Positions 1 through 6,943 of a DNA stretch of 15,498 bases are shown here, one piece after another (the first letter of the stretch is position 1; each line of letters begins with the position of its first letter). The notes beneath the pieces were generated by a model that did no database searches, was not told where the DNA came from, and was given only the letters and a program-made list of their open reading frames with translations. The position numbers were made by a program, and so were the translations under genes. The DNA comes from an uncultured Collinsella sp. (GTDB lineage: Bacteria > Actinomycetota > Coriobacteriia > Coriobacteriales > Coriobacteriaceae), in assembly GCA_902489515.1 (NCBI GenBank), contig CABUAL010000011.1, forward strand, positions 1 through 15,498. Reading direction: 5' to 3'.

Positions 1-2904
1 TGCCGTCAGGTCGCGGAGGGCAAGGACGCCGCCGATGCCGCCGGCAAGGACCTCGAGCAGGCGAAGGCGGGTCTCGCAGATGCCAAGGCGGATGCATCCG
101 AGAAGGACGAAGCGTACCAGTCCGCCATCAAGGCGGCCCAGAATGCCAAGGATGCTCTCGATAAGGCCAAGGCCGATGCCGTAAGCGCCACCCCGGAGGC
201 AATCAGTGCCGCCGAGCAGGCCGTGCGCGACGCCCAAGATGCCGTGAGCAGGGCACAGGCCGACCTCGCCAACGCCAACGCGACGCTTGCCGATGCCCAG
301 TCCAAGCTGGTTGCGGCCCAGTCTGCAAAGGATTCCGCAGATACCGTCCTCGCCGCAGCCCAGCAGAACAAGGACACGGCGGATGCGAAGGCCGCAGCCG
401 CCAGCGCCGCCTACGAGCAGGCGAAAGCCGACCTCGCCGCAGCGGAGGCCGGTGCCAGCGGTCCGGAGTACGATGCGGCAAAACAGAAGGTCGCGGACGC
501 AGAGGCAACCCTCGCCGCCGCACGAGCGGTGCAGTCCCAGTGCGAGTCCGAGCTCGAGCAGGTGCAGTCCGCCGCGGCAACGGCACAGACCGAGCTAAAT
601 GATGCCCAGGCATCCCTCTCTGCGAAGCAGCAGGCCGCGGTCGATGCCGCGTCCGGCGTGAACGACGCCCAGTCCGCACTCGATGCCGCGAACTCCGACC
701 TCGATGCGGCCAAGCAGGCGAACGCCGATGCCATCGCCAAGCTGGATGCCGCGAAGCAGGCTGTCAAGGACGCCGAGTCCGCCAAGGCAGCCGCCGACGA
801 AGAGCTTGCGAACGCCAAGACCGCAAAGGATACCGCAGACGCGGCCGTGACCGCCGCCCAGCAGAAGGTCGACGAGGCACAGGCGAAACTCGACTCCGCC
901 GACGCACAACTCAAGCAGGGAGCCATCGGCTTCTTCAAGGCCATGGGTGCCGATTCAGCCATCGAGATCATCCAGAACTGTACACACAAGGACTACACCG
1001 AGGTCGGAAACAGCCTCGATGCGACCAGTCTCGACAACATGCTCGCGGCAATCCCGTACATGAAGTCCATCAACGAGTATCGCAAGTCCGTCGGTCTCTC
1101 CGAACTCCAGGTCACCTATAGGCTCATTGCAGCGGCGATAGCCAACGCAAACTATTCCGATGTCAAGTTTGGACATTCCATGCAGTTCGATACGACCGAA
1201 AACCTCGCATGGAATTATGGAACCGATCCGAAACCGCAGTGGGTTGACCAAGAAAAGGCTTTCTTCGATCAGGCGGTTCAGGAGCTCTATGGCGTCACCG
1301 GTCTAACCGGTAAGGATGCCGTAGATTTCTACAAGACGCATAGCGGGATTGAATCCTATGTCAACCAGCACTTCAAGGTTGCCGGATATCCCGCAACCGT
1401 CGGTCACTACCTGCATGTCATCAGCCCCGAAATCGGCTATATGGGCATGGCAGTCTGCAGCAAGGGAACCATGAACGGCTGGAAGACCGACAGCTTCGAT
1501 ACCGCAAACCTGGGTTGGGCAGGCTCCGGTTGGAACATGAACCCCATGTCCGTCGACGAGTACGAGCAGAAGCTGACCTCCTATATCAACGGTCTCAAGA
1601 ACGCCAAGAGCGCACTCGACGCAGCCAAGGCCGATCTCGCATCCAAGCAGCAGACAGCCACCGACGCCGCTGAAACCGTCCAGCAGAAGCAGGTCGCGGT
1701 GGATTCCGCACAGGCAGGTGTCGATGCCGCGAAGCAGGGTGTTGCCGATGCCCAGCGTGCCGTCGATGCCACCAAGGCTGATGTCGCCGCCAAGCAGCAG
1801 GGCGTCACGGATGCCCAGACCGAGCTTGATGCGGCGAAATCGGACCTCGATGCCGCCAACGCGGCAGTCGATACGGCAAAGTCGACCGTCCAGCAGAAGC
1901 AGGTCGCCTTTGATGCTGCCAACGCAGCCGTAACGACCGCACAGTCTAAGTTGGATTCCGCCAAGGCGGACACCGCTGCCAAGCAGCAGGGCGTGGACGA
2001 TGCGAACGCCGACCTCGCGAAGTTCTTCCAGGACGTCGCCGACGCCAAGAAGGCGGTCGATACCGCAAAGAGTGTTCACGACGCGGCGGCAGCCGACCAG
2101 GCCGAGAAGGCGGCAGTCCTCGCAGCCGCCGAGCAAAAGGCGGACGGCACCGCACGCGCCCTCGCGGATGCCCAGCGTGCCGTCGATGCCGCAAAGGCCG
2201 ACACCGGCGTTGCCGCCGACAGGCTTACCGGCTCCCAGACCGATCTCGAGGACGCACAGTCGAACCTCGACATCCTCACCGGCCTTGCCGCGAAGCTCGC
2301 AGAGGCACAGCAGCGCGAGCAGGATGCAGTAAAGGCCGTCAATGACACCAAGGTCGCCCTCGATGTCGCGAAGGCGGATACCATCGCCGCCGAGTCCCTG
2401 GTCTCCGCCGCCGAGCAGGCGAAGGCGCAGGCAGACGCCAAGCTGTCGAAGCTGAACTCCATCGATGCCGGCGCGGCGATCGCTTCCGGCCATGATGTGA
2501 GCGCGGATGACGCCCTCAACGCGCTTTTCGCCGCAGCAGTCGAGGCACGTGCCAAGGTCGCGCCCGCCAAGGCCATTCTGGACGAGAAGCAGGCCGCGGT
2601 GGACGGGCTCCAACCCGGCTATGATGTGGCACTCGCCGCCTACGAGCAGGCGAAGACCGACCGCATCGCGGCGGAGCAGAAGCTTTCCGATGAGATCGCA
2701 CGACAGGAGGCGGAGGAGGCCGCAAAGCAGCAGGCGGCATACACCCCGAAGCATCTCGCCGGCACGGATACCGCCCAGCCCGGCAGCCTCGCCCAGACCG
2801 GCGACCGCGCGGGACTCATCGGCGAGACGTTCGCCATCGGCGGTACCGTCCTCGTGGCGGCCGGCGTCTTCCTCGATCAAAAGAAGCGCCGCGAGCAGAT
2901 GTAA
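1..2904 (+). CDS. Sortase-anchored coiled-coil surface protein with CAP domain (5' partial)
   Basis: The reading frame is open from base 1, so the start and signal peptide lie outside the window; 967 codons are visible. Residues ~1-310 and ~515-890 are Ala/Asp/Lys/Gln-rich heptad-like repeats (recurring AKQQ, LDAAK, VDAAKAD), expected to form long coiled-coil stalks. Between them, about residues 345-495, is a CAP (SCP/PR-1-like) domain. Candidate tetrad residues are H392 (GHSM), E400 (ENLAW), E418 and H469 (GHYLH). The C-terminus has a sortase-type signal LAQTGD at 930-935, a hydrophobic helix and a KKRR tail, so the protein should be linked to the cell wall with the CAP domain held off the surface. 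The function of bacterial CAP domains is mostly unknown; adhesion or host interaction is inference. The repetitive coding sequence makes length variation between strains likely. A strong hairpin follows the stop codon. Confidence 0.88.
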   Translation, partial: CRQVAEGKDAADAAGKDLEQAKAGLADAKADASEKDEAYQSAIKAAQNAKDALDKAKADAVSATPEAISAAEQAVRDAQDAVSRAQADLANANATLADAQSKLVAAQSAKDSADTVLAAAQQNKDTADAKAAAASAAYEQAKADLAAAEAGASGPEYDAAKQKVADAEATLAAARAVQSQCESELEQVQSAAATAQTELNDAQASLSAKQQAAVDAASGVNDAQSALDAANSDLDAAKQANADAIAKLDAAKQAVKDAESAKAAADEELANAKTAKDTADAAVTAAQQKVDEAQAKLDSADAQLKQGAIGFFKAMGADSAIEIIQNCTHKDYTEVGNSLDATSLDNMLAAIPYMKSINEYRKSVGLSELQVTYRLIAAAIANANYSDVKFGHSMQFDTTENLAWNYGTDPKPQWVDQEKAFFDQAVQELYGVTGLTGKDAVDFYKTHSGIESYVNQHFKVAGYPATVGHYLHVISPEIGYMGMAVCSKGTMNGWKTDSFDTANLGWAGSGWNMNPMSVDEYEQKLTSYINGLKNAKSALDAAKADLASKQQTATDAAETVQQKQVAVDSAQAGVDAAKQGVADAQRAVDATKADVAAKQQGVTDAQTELDAAKSDLDAANAAVDTAKSTVQQKQVAFDAANAAVTTAQSKLDSAKADTAAKQQGVDDANADLAKFFQDVADAKKAVDTAKSVHDAAAADQAEKAAVLAAAEQKADGTARALADAQRAVDAAKADTGVAADRLTGSQTDLEDAQSNLDILTGLAAKLAEAQQREQDAVKAVNDTKVALDVAKADTIAAESLVSAAEQAKAQADAKLSKLNSIDAGAAIASGHDVSADDALNALFAAAVEARAKVAPAKAILDEKQAAVDGLQPGYDVALAAYEQAKTDRIAAEQKLSDEIARQEAEEAAKQQAAYTPKHLAGTDTAQPGSLAQTGDRAGLIGETFAIGGTVLVAAGVFLDQKKRREQM

Positions 2905-2910
2905 AAGCGA

Positions 2911-2950
2911 GCCGGGCGTTGGATATCGGCTGGTGTCCAACGCCCGGTTT
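2911..2950 (+). terminator. Intrinsic terminator after the surface-protein gene
   Basis: A perfect 12-bp stem (2912-2923 with 2936-2947, arm CCGGGCGTTGGA) has a 12-base loop and is followed by TTT. It starts 8 bases after the surface-protein stop codon. Its position shows that ATG codons at 2919 or 2952 are poor start candidates for the next gene. The T-tract is short, so read-through is possible. Confidence 0.7.
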
Positions 2951-2969
2951 CATGGACAGGGAGATCGGT

Positions 2970-3620
2970 GTGAGAACAAAGGCTATTATCGTTGCGCTTC
3001 TGGTGTGCCTTTCGGCACCTCAACTTGGATGTGCCAGCGTTGCAAAGCAAGGAAGCGGCTCTACGGAAAGGGCCGCCACAGCGGTAAAGAATAAAGACAA
3101 AAAGAAGGCGAGCGAAGAAAAGGCGGCGCAAACCTCTGGAGCCAAGACCGAGGAGAAGAAAGAATCCGACGACAAGGACCAGAAGTCCGATGACTCCAAG
3201 AAGGAGGATAACAAGTCTTCCGATTCCTCGAAGTCGGACAACAAGGGCGATTCCTCCCAGTCCAAGCAGAATTCCGGCAATTCGCAGAGTTCCGGCAGCA
3301 ACAATTCCTCTTCCAACGGCGGTAGCCAGAAGAAGTGGGTTGCCGAGCAGGGCCACTGGGAGACAGATTACAGCCAGGTCTGGGTACCGAATGTAGTGTA
3401 TACGCGCCATGAACGTTGGATGTGCTCTGTATGCCATGCAACGTTTAACTCAGCAGCCGAAATGGACAATCATGTTATCTCTACCTACGGTGATGCACAA
3501 CACCCTAATGGAGCTTCTGCAATCAATGATTCGTATACCACCTCTGAGGACCAGGGACATTATGAACAGCAGGCTACGGGACAGCATTGGGTTGTCGACG
3601 TCGCCGGTCACTGGGAGTAA
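2970..3620 (+). CDS. Small secreted or lipoprotein-like protein with C2H2-like zinc motif
   Basis: A 216-residue protein. The GTG at 2970 is preferred because AGGGAG (2958-2963) sits six bases upstream; longer starts run into the preceding terminator. Residues 1-21 form a signal peptide (RTK, a hydrophobic core, then QLGC). Cys21 could be lipidated, but Gln at -3 is atypical for a lipobox. Residues ~24-120 are a Lys/Ser/Asp low-complexity linker suited to crossing the cell wall. The C-terminal ~95 residues carry two similar segments (WVAEQGHWE and WVVDVAGHWE) around a CSVC...H...H arrangement resembling a C2H2 finger. This GHWE-type module occurs in surface proteins of gut actinobacteria and Firmicutes (from memory); its role is not known to me. 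It lies directly behind the anchored CAP protein and may be co-expressed through leaky termination. It is followed by a clear terminator. Confidence 0.75.
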   Translation: MRTKAIIVALLVCLSAPQLGCASVAKQGSGSTERAATAVKNKDKKKASEEKAAQTSGAKTEEKKESDDKDQKSDDSKKEDNKSSDSSKSDNKGDSSQSKQNSGNSQSSGSNNSSSNGGSQKKWVAEQGHWETDYSQVWVPNVVYTRHERWMCSVCHATFNSAAEMDNHVISTYGDAQHPNGASAINDSYTTSEDQGHYEQQATGQHWVVDVAGHWE

Positions 3621-3651
3621 TGTACATCGTTCCTCTCCTCTTACATTCGGT

Positions 3652-3696
3652 AAATAAATATTTATTTGCGGGCGGCCGGTTTCGGCTGCCTTTTTT
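3652..3696 (+). terminator. Terminator after the secreted-protein gene, with upstream AT palindrome
   Basis: The stem GGCGGCCG (3671-3678) pairs with CGGCTGCC (3683-3690) with one G-U pair and a GTTT loop, followed by six T (3691-3696). This is a textbook intrinsic terminator. Just before it is a perfect 16-bp AT palindrome, 3652-3667 (AAATAAAT/ATTTATTT), of unknown role. Together they separate the surface genes from the mobilisation region. Confidence 0.85.
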
Positions 3697-3767
3697 AGAC
3701 GCCTAGTCTGGGAGCAAACGATAGGAAAGCAATCAAACGAGAGGCCGTTCCAAAAGAATCCGGCGGT

Positions 3768-3776
3768 GCAGGATGC
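3768..3776 (-). other. oriT: Candidate oriT nic site (MOBP type)
   Basis: The minus strand reads GCATCCTG|C, matching the MOBP/IncP-like nic consensus YATCCTG|Y, with cleavage predicted between 3769 and 3768. On the 5' side of the nicked strand is an imperfect inverted repeat at about 3787-3803 (ACCG...CGGT), the usual position for relaxosome binding. Cutting the minus strand here would send the surface-protein side in first and the mob genes last, the common arrangement. The relaxase encoded 1.1 kb away fits this family. The match is short, so it is suggestive only. Confidence 0.5.
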
Positions 3777-3850
3777 TTCGGGCAAAACCGTTCGCAAATC
3801 GGTAAGGTCTTCCATCAACTTGCTCCAGCCCTCGCCCCGAGTCCGCTTCG

Positions 3851-3958
3851 CGGTAATGCAAACACTCGGCACCCCTCGCATTCGCATTACCGTTCCGCTC
3901 TCGCTACAGCGAATTTCTAACACTCAGCATCCTTCGCGTTAAAAATTCGCTTCCGCTC
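3851..3958 (+). repeat. Two tandem hairpins sharing loop and tail but not stems
   Basis: Unit A (3851-3900) and unit B (3908-3958) have loops that align over 22 bases with four transitions (core CACTCRGCAYCCYTCGCR). Both are followed directly by TTCCGCTC. Their 9-bp stems are unrelated (CGGTAATGC against AGCGAATTT), yet each is perfectly self-complementary. This is the pattern expected if the loop sequence and the existence of a stem matter but the stem sequence does not. Confidence 0.8.
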
Positions 3959-4305
3959 ACGGTCTTCACGCAGTTACAACGCCGCGAGGCCTCTCGCTTG
4001 GAATGAGGCCTCTCATTCCACGTCTACACTGCGTTTCGCCCAATCACCGTTCCGGAGATTGCAAGATTGGTGTTGGGCTAGATAAATGGGGCCATACTCG
4101 CCCCCTTTATCTGCCAACACATCTTGTTTATCACCTCCCACGGCGATAAAGTTAGAAATGAAGTTCGCCTTCATTTCTACTAAGGAAAGTGACGGCGTCA
4201 CTTCAAAAATCGGCGCGACGTCAGTCGCTCCTAAAAGGAAAGCAATCTCGTATCGGTTTTGAATCGGTGGCCTCACCGATTCGCTCTGCTTTCCTGGGGG
4301 CATGA

Positions 4306-4893
4306 ATGATGAGTTGCAAACGTCCGCATACCGTTAAGGCGACACTCACTTCTGAAGAATACGAAACGCTTTCCGCTCTGGCGGAAAAGGCGGGCATGAC
4401 TAAAGCCGAACTCATTCGTTATAACTTGATCCATCGGAGTGAATCACTCGATAATCTAGTTTCCAAAAATGATGACGGTGGCCGCAGCAAAAAGCTGCAA
4501 CCCGTTTCAGGTGATTCGGACGAAAAGCGCTCGAAGGTCATTTACGTTAAGGTCACCGATGGCGAGCACGAGGCGATCCGCAAACGGGCGGATATACTCG
4601 GTGCGACCGTCAGTGCGTATGCCCGCCGCGTGATGCTTGCCGGTAAAATCGAGAAGATCGATTTCGATAAAAGCCAAGTCGCGAAAATCTATCACGAGCT
4701 GTATCGCGAGGGAACGAACCTCAATCAGCTGATGTATTTTGTGAACGCCCAAGGGCTTCCCGCGTACAACGAGAAAGCTGTTTTTCGTACGCTTGAAAAG
4801 GTTTACCAGAACGCCCGCAAAGTCACTCTCTTCATAAGAGAGCTCGAGCGGCGCTATTTCACCGACGGCGATGATCTCAATGACCGTTATTAA
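4306..4893 (+). CDS. mobC: MobC-like relaxosome accessory protein
   Basis: A 195-residue protein. The ATG at 4306 or 4309 follows GGGGG at 4296-4300. Residues ~8-45 (VKATLTSEEYETLSALAEKA...) look like a ribbon-helix-helix DNA-binding unit. Residues ~75-115 (IYVKVTDGEHEAIRKRADIL...) look like a second one, so the N-terminal half may be a duplication. The C-terminal part contains REGTNLNQL, the conserved GxNLNQ signature of MobC-type proteins. These bind oriT and help the relaxase melt and nick it. The start overlaps the following relaxase by 23 bases, which suggests translational coupling. A strong hairpin (4236-4295) ends one base before the ribosome-binding site, so the protein may regulate its own translation or bind there (inference). 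Confidence 0.85.
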   Translation: MMSCKRPHTVKATLTSEEYETLSALAEKAGMTKAELIRYNLIHRSESLDNLVSKNDDGGRSKKLQPVSGDSDEKRSKVIYVKVTDGEHEAIRKRADILGATVSAYARRVMLAGKIEKIDFDKSQVAKIYHELYREGTNLNQLMYFVNAQGLPAYNEKAVFRTLEKVYQNARKVTLFIRELERRYFTDGDDLNDRY

Positions 4894-6079
4894 GCAGAAA
4901 GGTATTTCATCCGAACGCTACGCGAAGAACGTGCGCAAGTACATCAACGGAAAGCGTGCTTTGGCCCGCGGCGGCTGGAACCTCGCGAACGGAAAGTACT
5001 GGTTTTCCGAGATGGCTATGACGCGGAAGATGTTTCATCACGACAGGTCCGCGCGTGCCGGCGCGAAGAACATAACGATGCTTCATCAGATTCTCGCGTT
5101 TCTGCCCGAGGAGTGCAGCTGCAACGGAGGCAAGATGACCCCAGATGCGTGTATGGCCTACGCGGAGCAATGGCTTGCGAAGCACTATCCGCATCAACAA
5201 GTGATTGTCGCGTTGCATGAGGAAAGTGATAAGGCGGGAAAACGCTACGCAGTGCACATGGCGATTAACCGTACCGATTTGTTAACCGGCAAACGTTGCG
5301 AGACGGGTGGGCGACGCGGAAAGTACGAACGCGCTGCGTGGGTCCGTGAAATGGACGAGGCTTGGAATCTTACTCAACTTGAAAAGGGAAAGAAAAATTC
5401 GAAGATTCGTGATCGCCAGCCGCGCGACACAGAAAAGGAGATTATCGGTCGCGGTGAGTACAGTTATAAAAACAATCTGCGCGAGCTGATCCATCTTGCA
5501 ATCAATGAAGGTCACCCAAAGAATATGGAGCAGTTCAAAAAACTACTTGCCTCATGGGGCGTAGACATTTTCATCAAGAACAATCGAGTCTATGCGACAG
5601 ATCTCGATATCAAGGAGGCCGGCAATCCGAAGTGCACTTTCAATCTGACTCGACTCGACGGACGTTTCGCGGTCAAACAACTTGAAGCGGCGTTCGAAAA
5701 GAACATGTTGGAAGCCGAGCGAGCGTTGCCGTATGAGAAGCGCTGTGAGATTTACATTCAACGTCTTAAGAAGGCGTACTCGGCGTGGGTCGAACAAGCG
5801 AAAGCGAACAAGGGCGTCGCCTACAATTCATTCCCCAAATTCATCGCACCGAAGTGCGATGAGGACCTGCTCGAAGATCCGGCGGTTCGCGATGAGCTTC
5901 TTGCGCGTCGCGGTTACGCAAGGGAGATTCGCAACCGCTATGCCGGCGCCGTTCCCGATGCCGGCGATGATCGCGTTCGCGCCGCAGGTCGAGCCCATGG
6001 TGGCAACGTTGACATCTCGCCGCAGGTCGATCGCGCGGTCGACCGAGGCGATTACGCTCGCGGAGACACGCCTCGCTAG
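4871..6079 (+). CDS. mobA: MobA-type (MOBP) relaxase
   Basis: A 402-residue protein. ATG4871 is taken as start; ATG4880 is equally possible and neither has a strong ribosome-binding site. The enzyme nicks one strand at oriT and stays covalently bound through a tyrosine while leading it into the recipient. The N-terminal ~140 residues carry the nucleophile candidates (Y17 or Y24 in SERYAKNVRKYI) and the metal-binding histidine region H116...H129-N133 (ALHEESD and AVHMAINRTD), as in the relaxase/mobilisation nuclease family. The middle (~200-330) resembles the rest of the MobA core, with no visible helicase or primase domain. The last ~60 residues are Arg/Asp/Gly-rich and compositionally different. 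No type IV secretion genes are in view, so transfer probably depends on a helper element. The overlap with mobC makes an operon. Confidence 0.88.
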   Translation: MISMTVIKQKGISSERYAKNVRKYINGKRALARGGWNLANGKYWFSEMAMTRKMFHHDRSARAGAKNITMLHQILAFLPEECSCNGGKMTPDACMAYAEQWLAKHYPHQQVIVALHEESDKAGKRYAVHMAINRTDLLTGKRCETGGRRGKYERAAWVREMDEAWNLTQLEKGKKNSKIRDRQPRDTEKEIIGRGEYSYKNNLRELIHLAINEGHPKNMEQFKKLLASWGVDIFIKNNRVYATDLDIKEAGNPKCTFNLTRLDGRFAVKQLEAAFEKNMLEAERALPYEKRCEIYIQRLKKAYSAWVEQAKANKGVAYNSFPKFIAPKCDEDLLEDPAVRDELLARRGYAREIRNRYAGAVPDAGDDRVRAAGRAHGGNVDISPQVDRAVDRGDYARGDTPR

Positions 6080-6108
6080 TTTTGGAAAGCCTATCGTCGG
6101 TGCCCTAG

Positions 6109-6213
6109 CGCACTGCCATCCAGTGCCGATTCTGCCATACTCGCAATTCGGCGAGGATGAGGAGTATGAATTGATCGGGGCTTATAGGACAAAATGTGTG
6201 TCCTATAAGCCCC
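6109..6213. repeat. Three consecutive hairpins downstream of the relaxase
   Basis: The interval 6080-6303 has no supported gene. It contains a small hairpin CACTG/CAGTG (6110-6124), an imperfect hairpin GCCGA/TCGGC (6125-6152) and a perfect 15-bp inverted repeat (6177-6191 with 6199-6213, arm GGGGCTTATAGGACA) with a 7-base loop. None has a T-tract, so ordinary termination is not indicated. The middle hairpin shares the 11-base loop region GCCATACTCGC (6134-6144) with the hairpin at 4080-4112 before mobC, though the stems differ. An acidic, stop-terminated reading frame (6217-6288, DDDSNTDDT...DDSDSK) lacks a start and could be a gene remnant. Confidence 0.7.
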
Positions 6214-6303
6214 AAGGATGACGATTCCAATACGGACGACACCAAAACCGGCATCGACGGCTCCATGGACGATTCGGATTCCAAATAGGCCCTGTTAGTT
6301 GAG

Positions 6304-6750
6304 CTACTTCTTTGCCGGTGTCGTATACGAAACCGCTATACCCGCGGCAATTGCCATGAGGCAGCTTGCGACGAGTCCGTACTCATACTTCAAAACGTTT
6401 GTTGCGGTCAGGGCGATAATCAACACAGTCGCAATTTGCAGAATTATCATTATTACGAAGAGATTGATTCCTTGTTTGGCCGAAGTCGCTGAGTGAGTTT
6501 GGCTTTGTTGATTCAGGTTGTAGCTGACAACAAAAGCGATCAGCTCGCTTGATACGGGGCCGACTACATAGAAAAAGAGTGCGTCAATGAAGCCTATAGT
6601 GTTGTAAGTGTTGTAAGTTGTTTCGCCGGAAAAAACAGCGTATAAAGCATATCCAAATCTTGGCTGATTCACGTATGAGTAGGAGAAGACCAAGAGCGTC
6701 AATATTGCTACTACCAGAAGTGCATTCAGGACAAATCGTTTGCTTTTCAT
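6304..6750 (-). CDS. Small multi-pass membrane protein of unknown function
   Basis: A 148-residue protein. The start at 6750 is chosen because GGAAGGAG lies six bases upstream; a longer frame to 6834 would run through the predicted promoter. There are about four hydrophobic segments: residues ~7-25 (LNALLVVAILTLLVFSYSY), ~57-75, ~98-118 and ~123-142. A polar Gln/Ser/Thr stretch (NLNQQSQTHSATSAKQ) lies between the second and third. I do not recognise a family. It stands alone, opposite in direction to the relaxase and to the small-peptide gene, inside the mobile element. Its coding sequence is more AT-rich than the neighbouring phosphoesterases, hinting at a different origin. Immunity, entry-exclusion or anchoring roles are possible, but nothing in the sequence decides between them. 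Confidence 0.72.
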   Translation of the reverse strand: MKSKRFVLNALLVVAILTLLVFSYSYVNQPRFGYALYAVFSGETTYNTYNTIGFIDALFFYVVGPVSSELIAFVVSYNLNQQSQTHSATSAKQGINLFVIMIILQIATVLIIALTATNVLKYEYGLVASCLMAIAAGIAVSYTTPAKK

Positions 6751-6782
6751 CGATCGCTCCTTCCGGGTGACTCTTATTTGTA

Positions 6783-6809
6783 ATTCTACAGCAGCCATTT
6801 GTTTTTCAA
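6783..6809 (-). promoter_or_regulatory. Candidate promoter for the membrane-protein gene
   Basis: On the minus strand TTGAAA (6804-6809) and TAGAAT (6783-6788) are separated by 15 bases, each one mismatch from the -35 and -10 consensus. Transcription would begin near 6776, leaving a short leader before the ribosome-binding site. The spacing is short of the ideal 17. Confidence 0.4.
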
Positions 6810-6846
6810 AGAATTTGACTGTCCTAAATAACATGCACTTTCGCTG

Positions 6847-6876
6847 GAGGGTCGCTGTTTGGCGGCCCTCTTTTTT
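6847..6876 (+). terminator. Plus-strand intrinsic terminator with no plus-strand gene before it
   Basis: GAGGGTCGC (6847-6855) pairs with GCGGCCCTC (6862-6870) with one G-U pair, followed by six T (6871-6876). It is a strong terminator, but the nearest upstream gene lies on the other strand. It may end an antisense or untranslated transcript, or be left over from a lost gene. Confidence 0.75.
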
Positions 6877-6931
6877 GCACAGGCGCGGTGGGATGGTAAT
6901 ATCGGGCGGGAGTCAGCCACTCTGATAGAAT
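6875..6931 (+). promoter_or_regulatory. Candidate promoters for the 41-residue peptide gene
   Basis: Two options are visible. TTGCAC (6875-6880) and TAATAT (6897-6902) are 16 bases apart. An extended -10 element, TG-A-TAGAAT (6923-6931), would start RNA near 6938, just before the first arm of the long-range fold around this gene. I cannot choose between them. Confidence 0.4.
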
Positions 6932-6943
6932 CGTCCTTGCTGT

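Larger units (their letters stand above)
3708..4295. other. Hairpin-dense non-coding block (oriT/leading region or large structured RNA)
   Basis: There is no convincing gene here, but at least ten inverted repeats sit nearly end to end. Stems: 3851-3859/3884-3892; 3908-3916/3943-3951; 3984-3988/3993-3997; 3999-4007/4012-4020; 4038-4048/4069-4078; 4080-4091/4101-4112; 4127-4132/4145-4150; 4153-4163/4169-4179; 4187-4193/4197-4203; 4215-4219/4224-4228; 4261-4269/4274-4282 inside 4236-4244/4287-4295. Longer-range pairs also exist: 3968-3974 with 4028-4034 encloses two hairpins, and 3708-3717 pairs with 3820-3828. The arm at 4069-4078 can alternatively pair, through 4070-4076, with 4114-4120, giving two exclusive folds. 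AGGAAAGCAATC occurs directly repeated at 3723-3734 and 4236-4247, near both ends. Its position before mobC/mobA and the nic-like site favour an origin of transfer; a long structured RNA is the alternative. Confidence 0.8.

Noticed and set aside
1303..2940. A 545-codon open frame on the minus strand under the surface-protein gene
   Set aside because: It mirrors the Ala/Asp/Lys codon pattern of the coiled-coil gene, has a Gly/Leu-rich nonsense composition, and crosses the terminator.
2919..2969. Longer N-terminus for the small secreted protein
   Set aside because: It would be translated from within a terminator stem and would push the signal peptide inside the protein; GTG2970 has the ribosome-binding site.
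3851..4282. CRISPR array or integron attC array
   Set aside because: There are no regular direct repeats with spacers and no Cas genes; integron attC sites conserve the stem ends, whereas here loops are conserved and stems vary.
3708..4295. Naming the block as a known large RNA family (such as ROOL, GOLLD or a retron RNA)
   Set aside because: No reverse transcriptase is present, and I could not place any defining conserved core from those families by eye; a covariance-model search would decide.
6080..6221. Plus-strand frame continuing after mobA (…FGEDEEYELIGAYRTK…)
   Set aside because: It has no start of its own outside mobA and ends in the perfect 15-bp hairpin; it might be a frameshifted remnant but cannot be supported.
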